Positions 7,937 through 15,833 of a DNA stretch of 23,004 nt are shown here, piece after piece; the first letter of the stretch is position 1, and each line of letters begins with the position of its first letter. The stretch covers positions 1 to 23,004 of the forward strand of contig JAADBR010000054.1 in NCBI GenBank assembly GCA_009995705.1, in the 5' to 3' direction. The notes beneath the pieces were generated by a model that saw only the letters and a list, made by a program, of their open reading frames with translations, did not search any database and was not told the origin of the DNA. The position numbers and the translations under genes are program-made. The stretch is from Microcystis aeruginosa W13-11 (GTDB lineage: Bacteria > Cyanobacteriota > Cyanobacteriia > Cyanobacteriales > Microcystaceae).

Positions 7937-8532
7937 TTGATGAACGTTACGTTAAATATAATTGTACTTGGATTTCTGACCGTCCCTTAGCAAGCTCAGA
8001 GATTGCGGAATTAAATTATTGGTGCAATCGCCTCTATCGACTGGGATTAATCGGTCAATACGATAATGGAATCGGTTTTGGGAATGTGAGTCAACGAGGA
8101 AAAATAGACAAGGAAATTATTATTTCTGGCACTAACACCGGAGGAATACCAGTATTAGATGAATCCCATTACACCACCCTTATAGACTACGATTGGCAAG
8201 AAAATCTGGTCACTTGTCGGGGAACAATCGCTGCCTCTTCAGAAACTTTCACCCACGCAGCGATTTATGAAGCGAATCCCCAGATTAATGGGGTGATTCA
8301 TATTCACCATCGCCCCCTGTGGCAAAATTTGATGTATCAAGTGCCGACCACTCAAGAAAATATCGCCTATGGAACCCCAGAAATTATCCGTTTATGTCAA
8401 GAAGATCGTCTAGAGGAGCAACAAATTTTAGTGACGAGTGGTCATCAAGAAGGAATTATCGCCTTTGGGCAAGATTTAGCAAAAGCAGGCAATTTACTAT
8501 TATTCTATTACCAGCAATCTCAATCATCTTAA
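7933..8532 (+). CDS. Class II aldolase/adducin-domain protein
   Basis: A 199-residue protein with the class II aldolase fold signature: GFGNVSQR (48-55), which in the family binds substrate phosphate; SGTNTGG (65-71); a zinc site from HIHH (123-126) and His171 in SGHQEGIIAFG. In the family an acidic residue about 20 positions before the HxH acts as a base; E104 in SSETFTHAAIY is at the expected place. Substrate cannot be told from the sequence: relatives include fuculose and rhamnulose phosphate aldolases and methylthioribulose-1-phosphate dehydratase. Translation is coupled to the 111-residue gene upstream by a 4-base overlap. Confidence 0.9.
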   Translation: MIDERYVKYNCTWISDRPLASSEIAELNYWCNRLYRLGLIGQYDNGIGFGNVSQRGKIDKEIIISGTNTGGIPVLDESHYTTLIDYDWQENLVTCRGTIAASSETFTHAAIYEANPQINGVIHIHHRPLWQNLMYQVPTTQENIAYGTPEIIRLCQEDRLEEQQILVTSGHQEGIIAFGQDLAKAGNLLLFYYQQSQSS

Positions 8533-8638
8533 AAGTGACCTCCCCTCCAACTCACCCCTGGGGAGACAAAGGTGGTTTTGATTTAGTCGTTTTCATGTTA
8601 ACTTGTTCTGTAGATTTTCGTTTTTGAGGAATGCCATC

Positions 8639-8842
8639 GTGATCGACATATTCCATCATCTATCTGTCTCGATCGATTTTTCGCCTCTTGCCAATGTCTT
8701 GATGACTATTTCCGAGCAAGACGTGGATATCATCGGCAATGTCCAGAAAGCCTTCGCAAATTTCGTCAAAACTGGGCAAGCATGGGCTTTATTAATCGGT
8801 TTGATTGTCGGTTATATGTTTCGAGGTTTTACTTCTTATTAG
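8639..8842 (+). CDS. Small single-pass membrane protein
   Basis: From the GTG at 8639 the product has 67 residues. AGGA at 8627-8630 stands 8 bases before this GTG, which decides my start. A shorter version from ATG 8702 (46 residues, MTISEQDVDIIGNVQKAF) is also possible and would keep the clearly conserved-looking part. The C-terminal half carries one hydrophobic segment (AWALLIGLIVGYMF) and ends RGFTSY. It looks like one of the tiny cyanobacterial membrane proteins of unknown role; I cannot name it. Confidence 0.6.
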   Translation: MIDIFHHLSVSIDFSPLANVLMTISEQDVDIIGNVQKAFANFVKTGQAWALLIGLIVGYMFRGFTSY

Positions 8843-8899
8843 CTTTTCGCCTATCAGCCTTCAGCCAGAGTGAGCAATTCTTGCTATTCTTATCGAAAA

Positions 8900-9186
8900 T
8901 TTGGGTTAAAACCCCGTCCTTTTAGGACTACTTTGTGTTACGGGTGTTTGTAGGTTGCTGACCGTGAGAACGCGAGGAAACAGGTTAAACGTCCTACTCC
9001 GTGATCTCAAAATTTCTAACAGTGGGACAGACAGAAATTTATGCTTGGGGAGTAGTCTTTAAGAGTGCTTGCCTTATTATAAGTGTAGTCGGACTAGACA
9101 TGGAACTGTAAGACCAAAATTAGCCTTGCTAGTAGAGGCAGGATTCAGATCAAGAATCTCCGCACTTTTAGGGTGGAGATTGTCAA
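8900..9186 (+). mobile_element. Degraded IS200/IS605-type (tnpB/omega-RNA) element remnant
   Basis: The right boundary ends in a hairpin, CTCCGC (9158-9163) with GTGGAG (9173-9178), followed by ATTGTCAAC, typical of cyanobacterial IS200/IS605 right ends. The left side has two small tandem hairpins, GGGTT/AACCC (8903-8914) and GTCCT/AGGAC (8916-8928). Between them is a nested stem: CTACTCC (8994-9000) with GGAGTAG (9049-9055), enclosing AAATTTCT (9010-9017) with AGAAATTT (9033-9040). One frame before the right end reads [19 protein letters not shown], resembling a TnpB C-terminus, but stops interrupt it upstream. No transposase gene remains. It could be a non-autonomous derivative or a relic of the omega-RNA region. 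Confidence 0.55.
8994..9055 (+). ncRNA. Nested stem-loop, possible omega-RNA-like structure
   Basis: Outer arms CTACTCC and GGAGTAG (7 bp) enclose inner arms AAATTTCT and AGAAATTT (8 bp) with a 15-base apical loop. Its position inside an IS200/IS605-like remnant fits the guide-RNA region that overlaps the 3' end of tnpB. Whether it is transcribed is unknown. Confidence 0.3.
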
Positions 9187-9208
9187 CCACAATCATCTAA
9201 CAAAAACA

Positions 9209-10597
9209 GTGACAGCAAAGAAAACTTGGAGCGATCGCTTTGAAGGTAGTCTCCATCCTACGATCGTAGAATTTAACGCCAGTATTGGCTTTGATATCGA
9301 ATTAATCGAGTATGATCTCACCGGATCGATCGCTCACGCTAAAATGCTCGCCTATACGGGTATTATCAGCCACGAAGAAGCTGATAGTCTCGTCTCTGGA
9401 TTGGAACAAATTCGTCAAGAATACCGCACCGGCAACTTTAACCCTAGTATCGATCAAGAGGACGTGCATTTTGCCGTAGAACGTCGTTTAACTGAGATTG
9501 TGGGAGATGTGGGCAAAAAACTGCACACGGCCCGTTCGCGGAATGATCAGGTAGGAACGGATATACGTCTGTATCTTAGACAACAAATCGATGATATTCG
9601 GCAAGAAATTCGCAATTTTCAGCAAGCTTTAGTCAATCACGCTGAACACCATCTGGAAACCCTGATCCCCGGTTATACCCACCTACAGCGCGCTCAACCG
9701 ATTAGTTTAGCCCATCATCTTCTCGCTTATTTTCAAATGGCCGAACGGGATCACCAAAGATTAGGGCAAATTCGCGCCAGGACTAATATTTCGCCCCTGG
9801 GATGTGGCGCTTTAGCGGGGACGACTTTTCCGATTGATCGTCATTACAGTGCCAATTTACTCGATTTTGAGCAGGTGTACAACAATAGCCTCGATGGAGT
9901 TAGCGATCGAGATTTTGCCATTGAATTCATGACGGCCGCTAGTCTGATTATGGTACACCTGAGCCGTTTGAGCGAAGAAATGATTCTCTGGTCTTCCCAA
10001 GAATTTAGTTTTATCACTCTCACCGATAGTTGTGCCACGGGATCCAGCATTATGCCCCAGAAAAAAAATCCTGATGTTCCCGAATTGGTGCGCGGCAAAA
10101 CAGGGCGGGTTTTTGGGCATTTACAAGCGTTATTGACCTTAATGAAGGGTTTACCCCTAGCCTATAATAAAGACTTGCAGGAGGACAAGGAGGCGTTATT
10201 TGATGGCGTTAAAACCGTGCGGATTTGTTTACAAGCGATGACGGTACTTTTAGTCACCGGCATTCAATTTAAAACCGACCGATTAGCTAACGCGGTGGCG
10301 GAAGATTTTTCTAATGCGACGGATGTGGCGGATTATTTAGCCAGTAAGGGGATTCCCTTTCGAGAAGCTTATAATTTAGTCGGGAAAGTCGTTAAAAGCA
10401 GTTTGGCAGCGGGTAAGTTATTAAAAGATTTAACCCTGACGGAATGGCAAGAATTACATCCAGCTTTTGAGGCCGATATCTACGACGCGATCGCTCCTCG
10501 TCAGGTGGTGGCGGCCCGTAATAGCTATGGTGGCACAGGTTTTGAACAAGTGCGATCGGCTTTAATTCAAGCTAAAGCCATTCTCGATCATGATTGA
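9209..10597 (+). CDS. argH: Argininosuccinate lyase
   Basis: Catalyses the last step of arginine synthesis, splitting argininosuccinate into arginine and fumarate, as a cytosolic homotetramer. The family signature [11 protein letters not shown] is at residues 278-288, including the catalytic serine loop; TARSRNDQV and [11 protein letters not shown] mark the other two active-site regions. From the GTG at 9209 it has 462 residues, the usual length. The frame is open to a GTG at 9173, but that lies inside the right-end hairpin of the IS remnant and adds residues foreign to the family, so I reject it. The IS remnant ends about 23 bases before the chosen start, so the native promoter has probably been displaced or replaced. 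No clear ribosome site. Confidence 0.97.
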   Translation: MTAKKTWSDRFEGSLHPTIVEFNASIGFDIELIEYDLTGSIAHAKMLAYTGIISHEEADSLVSGLEQIRQEYRTGNFNPSIDQEDVHFAVERRLTEIVGDVGKKLHTARSRNDQVGTDIRLYLRQQIDDIRQEIRNFQQALVNHAEHHLETLIPGYTHLQRAQPISLAHHLLAYFQMAERDHQRLGQIRARTNISPLGCGALAGTTFPIDRHYSANLLDFEQVYNNSLDGVSDRDFAIEFMTAASLIMVHLSRLSEEMILWSSQEFSFITLTDSCATGSSIMPQKKNPDVPELVRGKTGRVFGHLQALLTLMKGLPLAYNKDLQEDKEALFDGVKTVRICLQAMTVLLVTGIQFKTDRLANAVAEDFSNATDVADYLASKGIPFREAYNLVGKVVKSSLAAGKLLKDLTLTEWQELHPAFEADIYDAIAPRQVVAARNSYGGTGFEQVRSALIQAKAILDHD

Positions 10598-10688
10598 TAT
10601 TGTTATGGGTTATGGGTTTTGGGTTTTGGGGTATTAGTTAAAATTTCCCTATCTCCCTATCCCCCCATCTCCCTATCTCCTAATTCCT
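10598..10688. repeat. Simple-sequence intergenic repeats between argH and the Nudix gene
   Basis: TATGGGT/TTTGGGT units at about 10604-10631 are followed by CCCTATCT/CCCCATCT units at about 10647-10680. Such short tandem repeats are common in cyanobacterial gaps. No terminator is evident. Confidence 0.6.
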
Positions 10689-11144
10689 ATGGATCGTGTT
10701 TGGTATTTTATTAAAAGTGTGATGGGAATTATCTTTCGTCATCCTGTAACTGGGGTGACAATAATTCCGTTGCTTGCTGATGGTACAATTGTTTTAATCC
10801 GACGCAGGGACACCGGCAAATGGGCCCTACCGGGGGGAATGATCGATTGGGGGGAAGATATTTTTAATACTGCTCAAAGGGAATTAAAAGAGGAAACGGG
10901 ATTAAATTTAGTCAGTTTAGGGCGTTTAGTCGGGGTTTATTCCTCTTTTGAACGTGATCCGCGTATTCACTCCATTTCAGTGTTAATTGAAGTGACGGCC
11001 GCAGGGAATTTTCAGATCAAAGATACATTAGAAGTTAGCGAGGTGAGAGCTTTTAGCGTCGAAACTTTACCTCTAGGCAATCTCAGTCACGATAATGATC
11101 GCCAACTAGAAGATTATCTCAAGGGTGCCACTGTAGTGGCTTGA
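10689..11144 (+). CDS. Nudix hydrolase
   Basis: A 151-residue cytosolic protein with a complete Nudix box: G50-x5-E56-x7-R64-E65-L-x-E68-E69-x-G71-L72. This binds divalent metal and hydrolyses a nucleoside diphosphate linked to another group. The fold runs from about residue 18 (VTGVTIIPLLADGTIVLIRR) to the end. The substrate cannot be read from sequence; candidates include ADP-ribose, NADH or oxidised nucleotides. The start ATG at 10689 lacks an obvious ribosome site. Confidence 0.94.
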   Translation: MDRVWYFIKSVMGIIFRHPVTGVTIIPLLADGTIVLIRRRDTGKWALPGGMIDWGEDIFNTAQRELKEETGLNLVSLGRLVGVYSSFERDPRIHSISVLIEVTAAGNFQIKDTLEVSEVRAFSVETLPLGNLSHDNDRQLEDYLKGATVVA

Positions 11145-11212
11145 TTTTTTTCTAGTATCTGCGACCCTAAGTAGCTGGTTATAATTAAATTAAAAATAGA
11201 TTTTAGGTTCGA

Positions 11213-11240
11213 TCCCCCCCAACCCCCCTTAAAAAGGGGG
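11213..11240. repeat. C-rich/G-rich palindromic repeat
   Basis: CCCCCCAACCCCCCTTAAAA is followed by AAGGGGGG, giving a CCCCCCTT/AAGGGGGG hairpin. A related CCCCCTT/AAGGGGG structure occurs at 19921-19937, so it is a dispersed repeat here. It might weakly terminate the Nudix transcript. Confidence 0.5.
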
Positions 11241-11258
11241 GAGAAGAGTTCATAGTAG

Positions 11259-11320
11259 GGTGGGTTAGACGGCAACAATCTAGGCGTTAAAGTCAATCTA
11301 ACAATCCGTCGTAACCCACC
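11259..11320. repeat. MITE-like palindromic element with GGTGGGTTA ends
   Basis: The left end GGTGGGTTAGACGG is inverted at the right end as CCGTCGTAACCCACC with one extra base. The 62-bp element has no coding capacity. GGTGGGTTA-ended small elements are frequent in cyanobacterial gaps (general knowledge). Confidence 0.5.
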
Positions 11321-11403
11321 GTTTTAGTCAACCGAAAGGATATTTGATTTATGTTTTAAAATAAGATTGATCAGGTTTTACACGCGTTAAAGGAGATGTT
11401 GGG

Positions 11404-12555
11404 ATGATCATGATCTATCCATCAGAAATCACAAAGAAGTGGCCTCACCGCCCTTTGTCAGAAGTCGTTGATTTCCTCGATAGTAAGAGAAAACCAATTA
11501 CTCAAAAAGATCGAGTGCCTGGACCATATCCATATTATGGAGCTAATGGTCAGCAGGACTCCGTGGCCGATTATATCTTTGATGAGCCTCTTGTACTTTT
11601 AGCGGAAGACGGAGGGCATTTTGGGGATGCTGATAAGACTATTGCTTATCAAGTGGAGGGAAAATGTTGGGTTAACAATCACGCTCATGTTTTGCGACCC
11701 AAAAAAGATGTCGATATTAGATACATCTGCCGTCATTTAGAAAGATATGACGTTACCCCGTTTATTACTGGAAGTACACGAGGGAAGCTAACTAAGACTG
11801 CGGCTAATAATATTCCTATTGCTCTCCCACCCCTCGAAGAACAGCGAAGAATTGCGGCAATTTTAGATAAAGCGGATGGGGTGCGACGCAAGCGCAAAGA
11901 GGCAATTCGTTTGACTAAGGAGTTATTGCGATCAACTTTCCTAGAGATGTTCGGTGATCCTGTTACTAATCCGAAAGGGTGGGAGATTGTAAAGTTAGAA
12001 AAAGTATCAGAAAGTATTAGCTATGGAATTACTGCGTCTGCGGATTTTGTACCTACTGCCACTAAAATGCTTAGAATTACTGATATTCAAAATGGTGAAA
12101 TTAATTGGGAAAGTGTACCGTTCTGCTCAGGTGATAAAAAAGATATACAAAAATATTCTATAGTTTCTGGTGATATCGTTTTTGCTAGAACTGGAGCAAC
12201 AACAGGTAAGAGTTTTTTAATTCGTCACTGCCCTGAAAATACTTTATTTGCATCATATTTAATAAGAGTCAGACCATCTAGCTTGATAAGTCCTGAATAT
12301 TTAGCATATTTTTTTAAAACTGAGTTCTATTGGAAGCAAATCCAACAAAATTCCAGTGGTTCAGCTCAACCTGGTGTTAATTCCAGTAAGCTCAAGGAAT
12401 TATTAATTATACTTCCCCCTATTGAGCTTCAAAAAGGTTTCGCAAGATTAGATATATTTATTCAAAATAATTTAATGAAGATGAATAACTTTCTGCATCA
12501 GCAAGACAATCTCTTTAATTCCCTTTTACAAAAGGCATTTAGGGGGGAACTGTAG
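11404..12555 (+). CDS. hsdS: Type I restriction-modification specificity subunit (HsdS)
   Basis: This 383-residue protein has the usual two-half HsdS plan. The first target-recognition domain covers about residues 5-135. The central conserved helix follows, PPLEEQRRIAAILDKAD (about 141-157) through LTKELLRSTFLEMFGDP (about 166-182). The second recognition domain begins NPKGWEIVKLEKV and ends with PPIELQKGFARLDIF and a final helix closing in LLQKAFRGEL. It would direct HsdM methylase and HsdR nuclease to a bipartite DNA site. Neither hsdM nor hsdR is in this window, so it is an orphan here. AGGAG at 11391-11395 stands 8 bases before ATG 11404. The second half looks more AT-rich than the first, which would fit domain exchange. 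Confidence 0.93.
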   Translation: MIMIYPSEITKKWPHRPLSEVVDFLDSKRKPITQKDRVPGPYPYYGANGQQDSVADYIFDEPLVLLAEDGGHFGDADKTIAYQVEGKCWVNNHAHVLRPKKDVDIRYICRHLERYDVTPFITGSTRGKLTKTAANNIPIALPPLEEQRRIAAILDKADGVRRKRKEAIRLTKELLRSTFLEMFGDPVTNPKGWEIVKLEKVSESISYGITASADFVPTATKMLRITDIQNGEINWESVPFCSGDKKDIQKYSIVSGDIVFARTGATTGKSFLIRHCPENTLFASYLIRVRPSSLISPEYLAYFFKTEFYWKQIQQNSSGSAQPGVNSSKLKELLIILPPIELQKGFARLDIFIQNNLMKMNNFLHQQDNLFNSLLQKAFRGEL

Positions 12556-12557
12556 CC

Positions 12558-12627
12558 ATGGCAGCCGGCGGATTACTACCATAATCTTGTGGGAAATGCC
12601 ATTAAAAAAGACGGTTGGACAATTAAC
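12558..12627 (+). pseudogene. xisH remnant (fdxN-element excision controlling factor), frameshifted and truncated
   Basis: After ATG GCA GCC the frame needs one base removed near 12567-12570; it then reads DYYHNLVGNAIKKDGWTIN (from 12571), close to the N-terminus of XisH-family proteins, which typically begin with a short Met-Ala/Pro segment and (D)xYHxxVKxALxxDGWTI. The sequence stops abruptly where a 97-bp MITE begins at 12628, and no xisH-like sequence follows the MITE. The gene is thus doubly broken: a +1 shift at the start and loss of the rest. Confidence 0.65.
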
Positions 12628-12724
12628 TATAGCGGTATTCGCTTGAGTGAGATACAGACAAAGTCTTGCCTAGACTGACTTATAGCTTGTTGCAGTATAC
12701 CTCATTCGACTGCATACCGCTATA
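12628..12724. mobile_element. 97-bp MITE, copy 1
   Basis: The element starts TATAGCGGTAT and ends ATACCGCTATA, perfect 11-bp terminal inverted repeats, flanked by and ending in TA as expected for Tc1/mariner (IS630)-type insertion. Imperfect complementarity continues inward (CTTGAGTGAG against CTCATTCGAC), and an inner hairpin has arms AGTCT/AGACT. It is identical over all 97 bases to 22789-22885. It has no ORF, so it would need a transposase supplied elsewhere. It interrupts the xisH remnant. Confidence 0.85.
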
Positions 12725-12784
12725 ATACTAAATATGGTTATTAAAAACTGATTATTTATTCCCCCTTTTGTCGTTTGCATGAGT

Positions 12785-12817
12785 AGAAAACGGGTTTCTC
12801 CGAGAAACCCGTTTTCT
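12785..12817. terminator. Perfect 16-bp hairpin
   Basis: AGAAAACGGGTTTCTC and GAGAAACCCGTTTTCT are perfectly inverted around a single C. It stands 64-96 bases beyond the stop of the minus-strand J-domain gene and could end its transcript; no clear T-run follows on that strand. It may also be a dispersed palindromic repeat. Confidence 0.5.
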
Positions 12818-12880
12818 GTGCGTTACTCAGCCCCCAGGAAAAACTTTTTGCCGCATACCCTAAATATTGGCTTTCTCTCT

Positions 12881-13966
12881 TCAATGGCTGATTCTGCGAA
12901 GTTGCTCCAGAAGTTGATCAAGAATGTCTTCCATCTCTTCCGGGCTGCTGCCCATATTCCTGGCCGGTCCGCGCAGGAATTGTTTAACCGTTATCTTTTT
13001 ATCGCGGAAGTCCAGGACAAAATTATAGATTTTTTCGGTGGATTGAACTTGTAATTTCATCTCCTCTAGCATTTGCTCAATCGGGTCGATGCCATCCTTC
13101 TCACAAGCACGACTAGCCCTCACCATCTCGCCTTCCGGGGTATTTCGCACCGAGCGCAGTTCTCTTTTTAGGTTCTCGTATTGCTTTTTGAGTAGTTCGT
13201 TATTGGTTTCAACCTTCTCGCACTGTCGTTGGAGGTCGCTTTCCGATGAGCCTTCAACCTCGAAAGTGTCCCCCATTTGATACTGTCGTTCGATTTCGAG
13301 CAGTTTGGCAATATCTCCCTCTTTATAGGCGCGGTTGACTTCCTTCATAATCTCGTTGTGACGCATCCGAGTTTCGGGATCCGTAACCTTATCGGGGTGA
13401 AAAATCTCGGCCATTCTCAGGAAAGTGCGGCGTATTTGTCTAGATTCAGGAGATTTAGGCGAGCTTTCAGATGATAGCTCTGTTCCATCATCGTGACGGT
13501 TATAGGAGTCTCCCCCAGAGAAGAAATCCTGCGCGGATTGCTCTGATGCTCCTTCTGGTTCTTCGTCTCCGAAAAGTTCGTCTAGTTCTTCATCTCCATC
13601 GTCAAATTTCGGGCTAATCACCCCCGTTAACTGAAGTGTCTCGTAAATTCCGAGAATGCTTTTTTTTGTCTGCTGCCCCAATTTTCTAGCAGTGAGGATT
13701 TCGTCAAAAAGGGCGTGTATTTCGCTGTCGAGGTCGGTAAGTTTTTCATAGAGAGGTTGCCCTCTCTGGAAAATCTCCGTCGCCAAGGAACGCATCTGGT
13801 CGAGGAATTTCTTCAGTTCGTTGCGTTTTCTGCCAATCTGCTTGAGAAGCCACTGATGCTCCTCCTCTAAAGCTTGCAGACGAAAATGTAGGGAAGACAG
13901 CGCCAAGGAAGGAGAGGTAGGCGAATCAGAGGAGTTCGGTGATTTCGGCTTTTTAGATCTGGTCAT
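12881..13966 (-). CDS. J-domain-like coiled-coil protein
   Basis: From ATG 13966 the protein has 361 residues. A J-domain-like segment (about 176-230) carries the HPDK tetrapeptide (190-193, in RMAEIFHPDKVTDPETR) that contacts and stimulates Hsp70 (DnaK) ATPase, followed by the expected second long helix (NEIMKEVNRAYKEGDIAKLLEIERQY). Residues about 24-115 and 245-290 look like long charged coiled coils; a Ser/Asp/Glu-rich linker (about 120-175) separates them. It may deliver DnaK to a specific partner or tether it; no zinc-finger or DnaJ substrate domain is present. An upstream GTG at 14032 would add 22 residues that look atypical, so I chose the ATG. Confidence 0.85.
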   Translation of the reverse strand: MTRSKKPKSPNSSDSPTSPSLALSSLHFRLQALEEEHQWLLKQIGRKRNELKKFLDQMRSLATEIFQRGQPLYEKLTDLDSEIHALFDEILTARKLGQQTKKSILGIYETLQLTGVISPKFDDGDEELDELFGDEEPEGASEQSAQDFFSGGDSYNRHDDGTELSSESSPKSPESRQIRRTFLRMAEIFHPDKVTDPETRMRHNEIMKEVNRAYKEGDIAKLLEIERQYQMGDTFEVEGSSESDLQRQCEKVETNNELLKKQYENLKRELRSVRNTPEGEMVRASRACEKDGIDPIEQMLEEMKLQVQSTEKIYNFVLDFRDKKITVKQFLRGPARNMGSSPEEMEDILDQLLEQLRRISH

Positions 13967-14032
13967 TACTTTGGGGTGAAAGCATATTATCCATTCTACC
14001 AAGCCGGAAGGATCCGCATTCCTAAAACTCAC

Positions 14033-14362
14033 CCTTAGCCCATTTTATTGTTTCTCCTATCTCCGGCGCCCCCACTCAGCCTTTTTCGGCAAGTCCACAG
14101 ACAGGCTTAAGTGGCTAGAAGCTAGATATATCAATGGTCTTAATTAATCCTTATCAATCGAATTAAATTTTTGTACATAAAATTCTCGCTCAGATTAATT
14201 ATTTTTTCCAAATTCCGCTAGACTTATTTAGTAAGTTCAATCGAGATTCAATATTCCATAGCTAAATTTCTATAGCACAGGCTAAAAGGAAAGTTTAGCG
14301 AGGGATTCCTTTACCCATAATTCAGCACACATATTTGCTTTAGCAAGCAGGTAGGAGATTCT
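14033..14362 (+). promoter_or_regulatory. Upstream region of the cmpABCD operon
   Basis: There is no gene in these 330 bases. The region holds several short inverted repeats: ACTTA-N5-TAAGT (14222-14236), GCTA-N8-TAGC (14261-14276), GCTAAA-N7-TTTAGC (14281-14299) and TTGCT-TT-AGCAA (14335-14346, likely in the leader). AGGAG at 14353-14357 stands 5 bases before the cmpA ATG. In other cyanobacteria the LysR regulator CmpR activates this operon at low CO2; I do not find its reported TTA-N7/8-TAA motif by eye. No NtcA box (GTA-N8-TAC) is seen. Confidence 0.5.
14222..14236. promoter_or_regulatory. Candidate LysR-type operator, ACTTA-N5-TAAGT
   Basis: This is a 15-bp interrupted palindrome about 127 bases before the cmpA start. 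It is a plausible regulator site, but the TTA/TAA spacing (5) differs from the motif reported for CmpR (7 or 8). Confidence 0.25.
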
Positions 14363-15721
14363 ATGTCAAATTTTTCGAGACGGAAATTTTTAACCACGGC
14401 GGCAGTTTCAGCAGCAGGGGCTGTTGTCCTGAAAGGTTGTCTGGGTAATCCCCCCGACAGTACGGGTGGAACCAGCACCACCGCGCCCGCTTCCCCGGTT
14501 GCTTCTCCCGTTGCGGTGGCCCCCGGAGAGGCTCCTGAAACCACCAAAATTAAATTAGGTTATATTCCTATTGTTGAGGCCGCACCTTTAATTATTGCCA
14601 AGGAAAAAGGCTTTTTCGCTAAACACGGGATGCCGGATGTGGAGGTCTCCAAACAAGCTAACTGGGGCGCTGCTAGGGATAACGTCGAAATTGGGGCAGA
14701 TGCGGGCGGAATTGACGGGGGACAGTGGCAAATGCCCATGCCTTACCTAATTTCCGAGGGACTAATCACCAAAAATAACGTTAAAGTCCCCATGTATGTG
14801 TTAGCGCAGTTAAACACCCAGGGTAACGGAATTGCGATCGCAGGTAAACACGAGGGTAAAAATATCGGTTTAGACCTGAAACCCGCCAAAGATTACATCC
14901 TTGGCATGAAAACGACGGGAACTCCCTTCAAAGCTGCCTATACTTTCCCGAAAGCTAATCAAGACTTCTGGATTCGTTACTGGTTAGCCGCTGGTGGTAT
15001 TAACCCCGATACGGATGTTAACCTAATTGCCGTACCCGCAGCCCAAACCGTGGCCAACATGAAAACGGGAACTATGGATGCGTTTAGTACCGGCGATCCT
15101 TGGCCGGCGCGAATTGTGGCTGATCAGATCGGTTTTATGTCAGCTTTAACCGCAGAAATCTGGCCCTATCACCCAGAAGAATACCTCGCTATCCGCGCCG
15201 ATTGGGTGGATAAAAACCCGAAAGCTACTAAGGCACTATTAAAAGGAGTTATGGAAGCGCAGCAATGGCTCGATCAAGAGGCAAATCGGGCAGAAGCGGC
15301 AGCAATTCTCGCTAAACCGGCTTATTTCAACCTCAAAGAAGAAATTATCGCCGGTCCCCTCAAAGGAATGCAGAAAATGGGTGACGGTAAACCGGAAATC
15401 ACCGACAAAAATAAAGGGGTTTTCTACTGGAAAGATCCCGCCGGTAGCGTTTCCTATCCCTATAAGAGTCATGATCTCTGGTTTTTAACCGAAAGTGTTC
15501 GTTGGGGTTTCTTGCCGAAAGAAACTTTAACCACTGCCTCAACATTAATCGACAAAGTTAACCGCGAGGATCTTTGGAAAGCGGCAGCCACAGAATTAGG
15601 AGTTCCCGCGGCCGATATTCCCACCAGTACCTCCCGCGGTGTCGAAAAATTCTTTGATGGCAAAACTTTTGACCCCGCTAATCCCCAAGCTTATCTCGAT
15701 AGTTTGGCGATTAAAAAATAG
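14363..15721 (+). CDS. cmpA: CmpA, bicarbonate-binding lipoprotein of the BCT1 ABC transporter
   Basis: A 452-residue substrate-binding protein that captures bicarbonate outside the membrane for the low-CO2-induced transporter. The N-terminus has a twin-arginine motif (SRRKFL, 5-10) and a lipobox-like LKGC with Cys26, then a Pro/Thr/Ser-rich linker to about residue 58. The binding domain begins [16 protein letters not shown]. Two features separate CmpA from the nitrate-binding paralogue Nrt[14 protein letters not shown] (115-127; NrtA has an H-I-L-T form) and [10 protein letters not shown], with Glu273 where NrtA has the nitrate-binding lysine. First gene of an operon with cmpB, cmpC and cmpD. 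ATG 14363 has AGGAG 5 bases before it. Confidence 0.92.
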   Translation: MSNFSRRKFLTTAAVSAAGAVVLKGCLGNPPDSTGGTSTTAPASPVASPVAVAPGEAPETTKIKLGYIPIVEAAPLIIAKEKGFFAKHGMPDVEVSKQANWGAARDNVEIGADAGGIDGGQWQMPMPYLISEGLITKNNVKVPMYVLAQLNTQGNGIAIAGKHEGKNIGLDLKPAKDYILGMKTTGTPFKAAYTFPKANQDFWIRYWLAAGGINPDTDVNLIAVPAAQTVANMKTGTMDAFSTGDPWPARIVADQIGFMSALTAEIWPYHPEEYLAIRADWVDKNPKATKALLKGVMEAQQWLDQEANRAEAAAILAKPAYFNLKEEIIAGPLKGMQKMGDGKPEITDKNKGVFYWKDPAGSVSYPYKSHDLWFLTESVRWGFLPKETLTTASTLIDKVNREDLWKAAATELGVPAADIPTSTSRGVEKFFDGKTFDPANPQAYLDSLAIKK

Positions 15722-15833
15722 CGAGTTTTTCCCGATAGGCTGGTTGCATAAAATATCTAGTCTATCAATCCCAAAAATGTTTTCTTCTCTTCCCAATCAA
15801 GTAACTTTATCTTCAACAAAGGAAAACGGCAAA

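Noticed and set aside
9173..9208. Upstream GTG start for argH at 9173
   Set aside because: The codon lies in the right-end hairpin of an IS remnant and the added residues do not fit the ArgH family; GTG 9209 gives the usual length.
12779..13474. Plus-strand frames opposite the J-domain gene
   Set aside because: They lie antisense to a well-supported coding sequence and have no family resemblance.
14033..14362. CmpR TTA-N7/8-TAA or NtcA GTA-N8-TAC box upstream of cmpA
   Set aside because: I scanned the region by eye and found neither with the correct spacing.
15639..15833. Longer CmpB overlapping cmpA
   Set aside because: The extension is atypical for the family; ATG 15834 has a ribosome site and gives the normal length.
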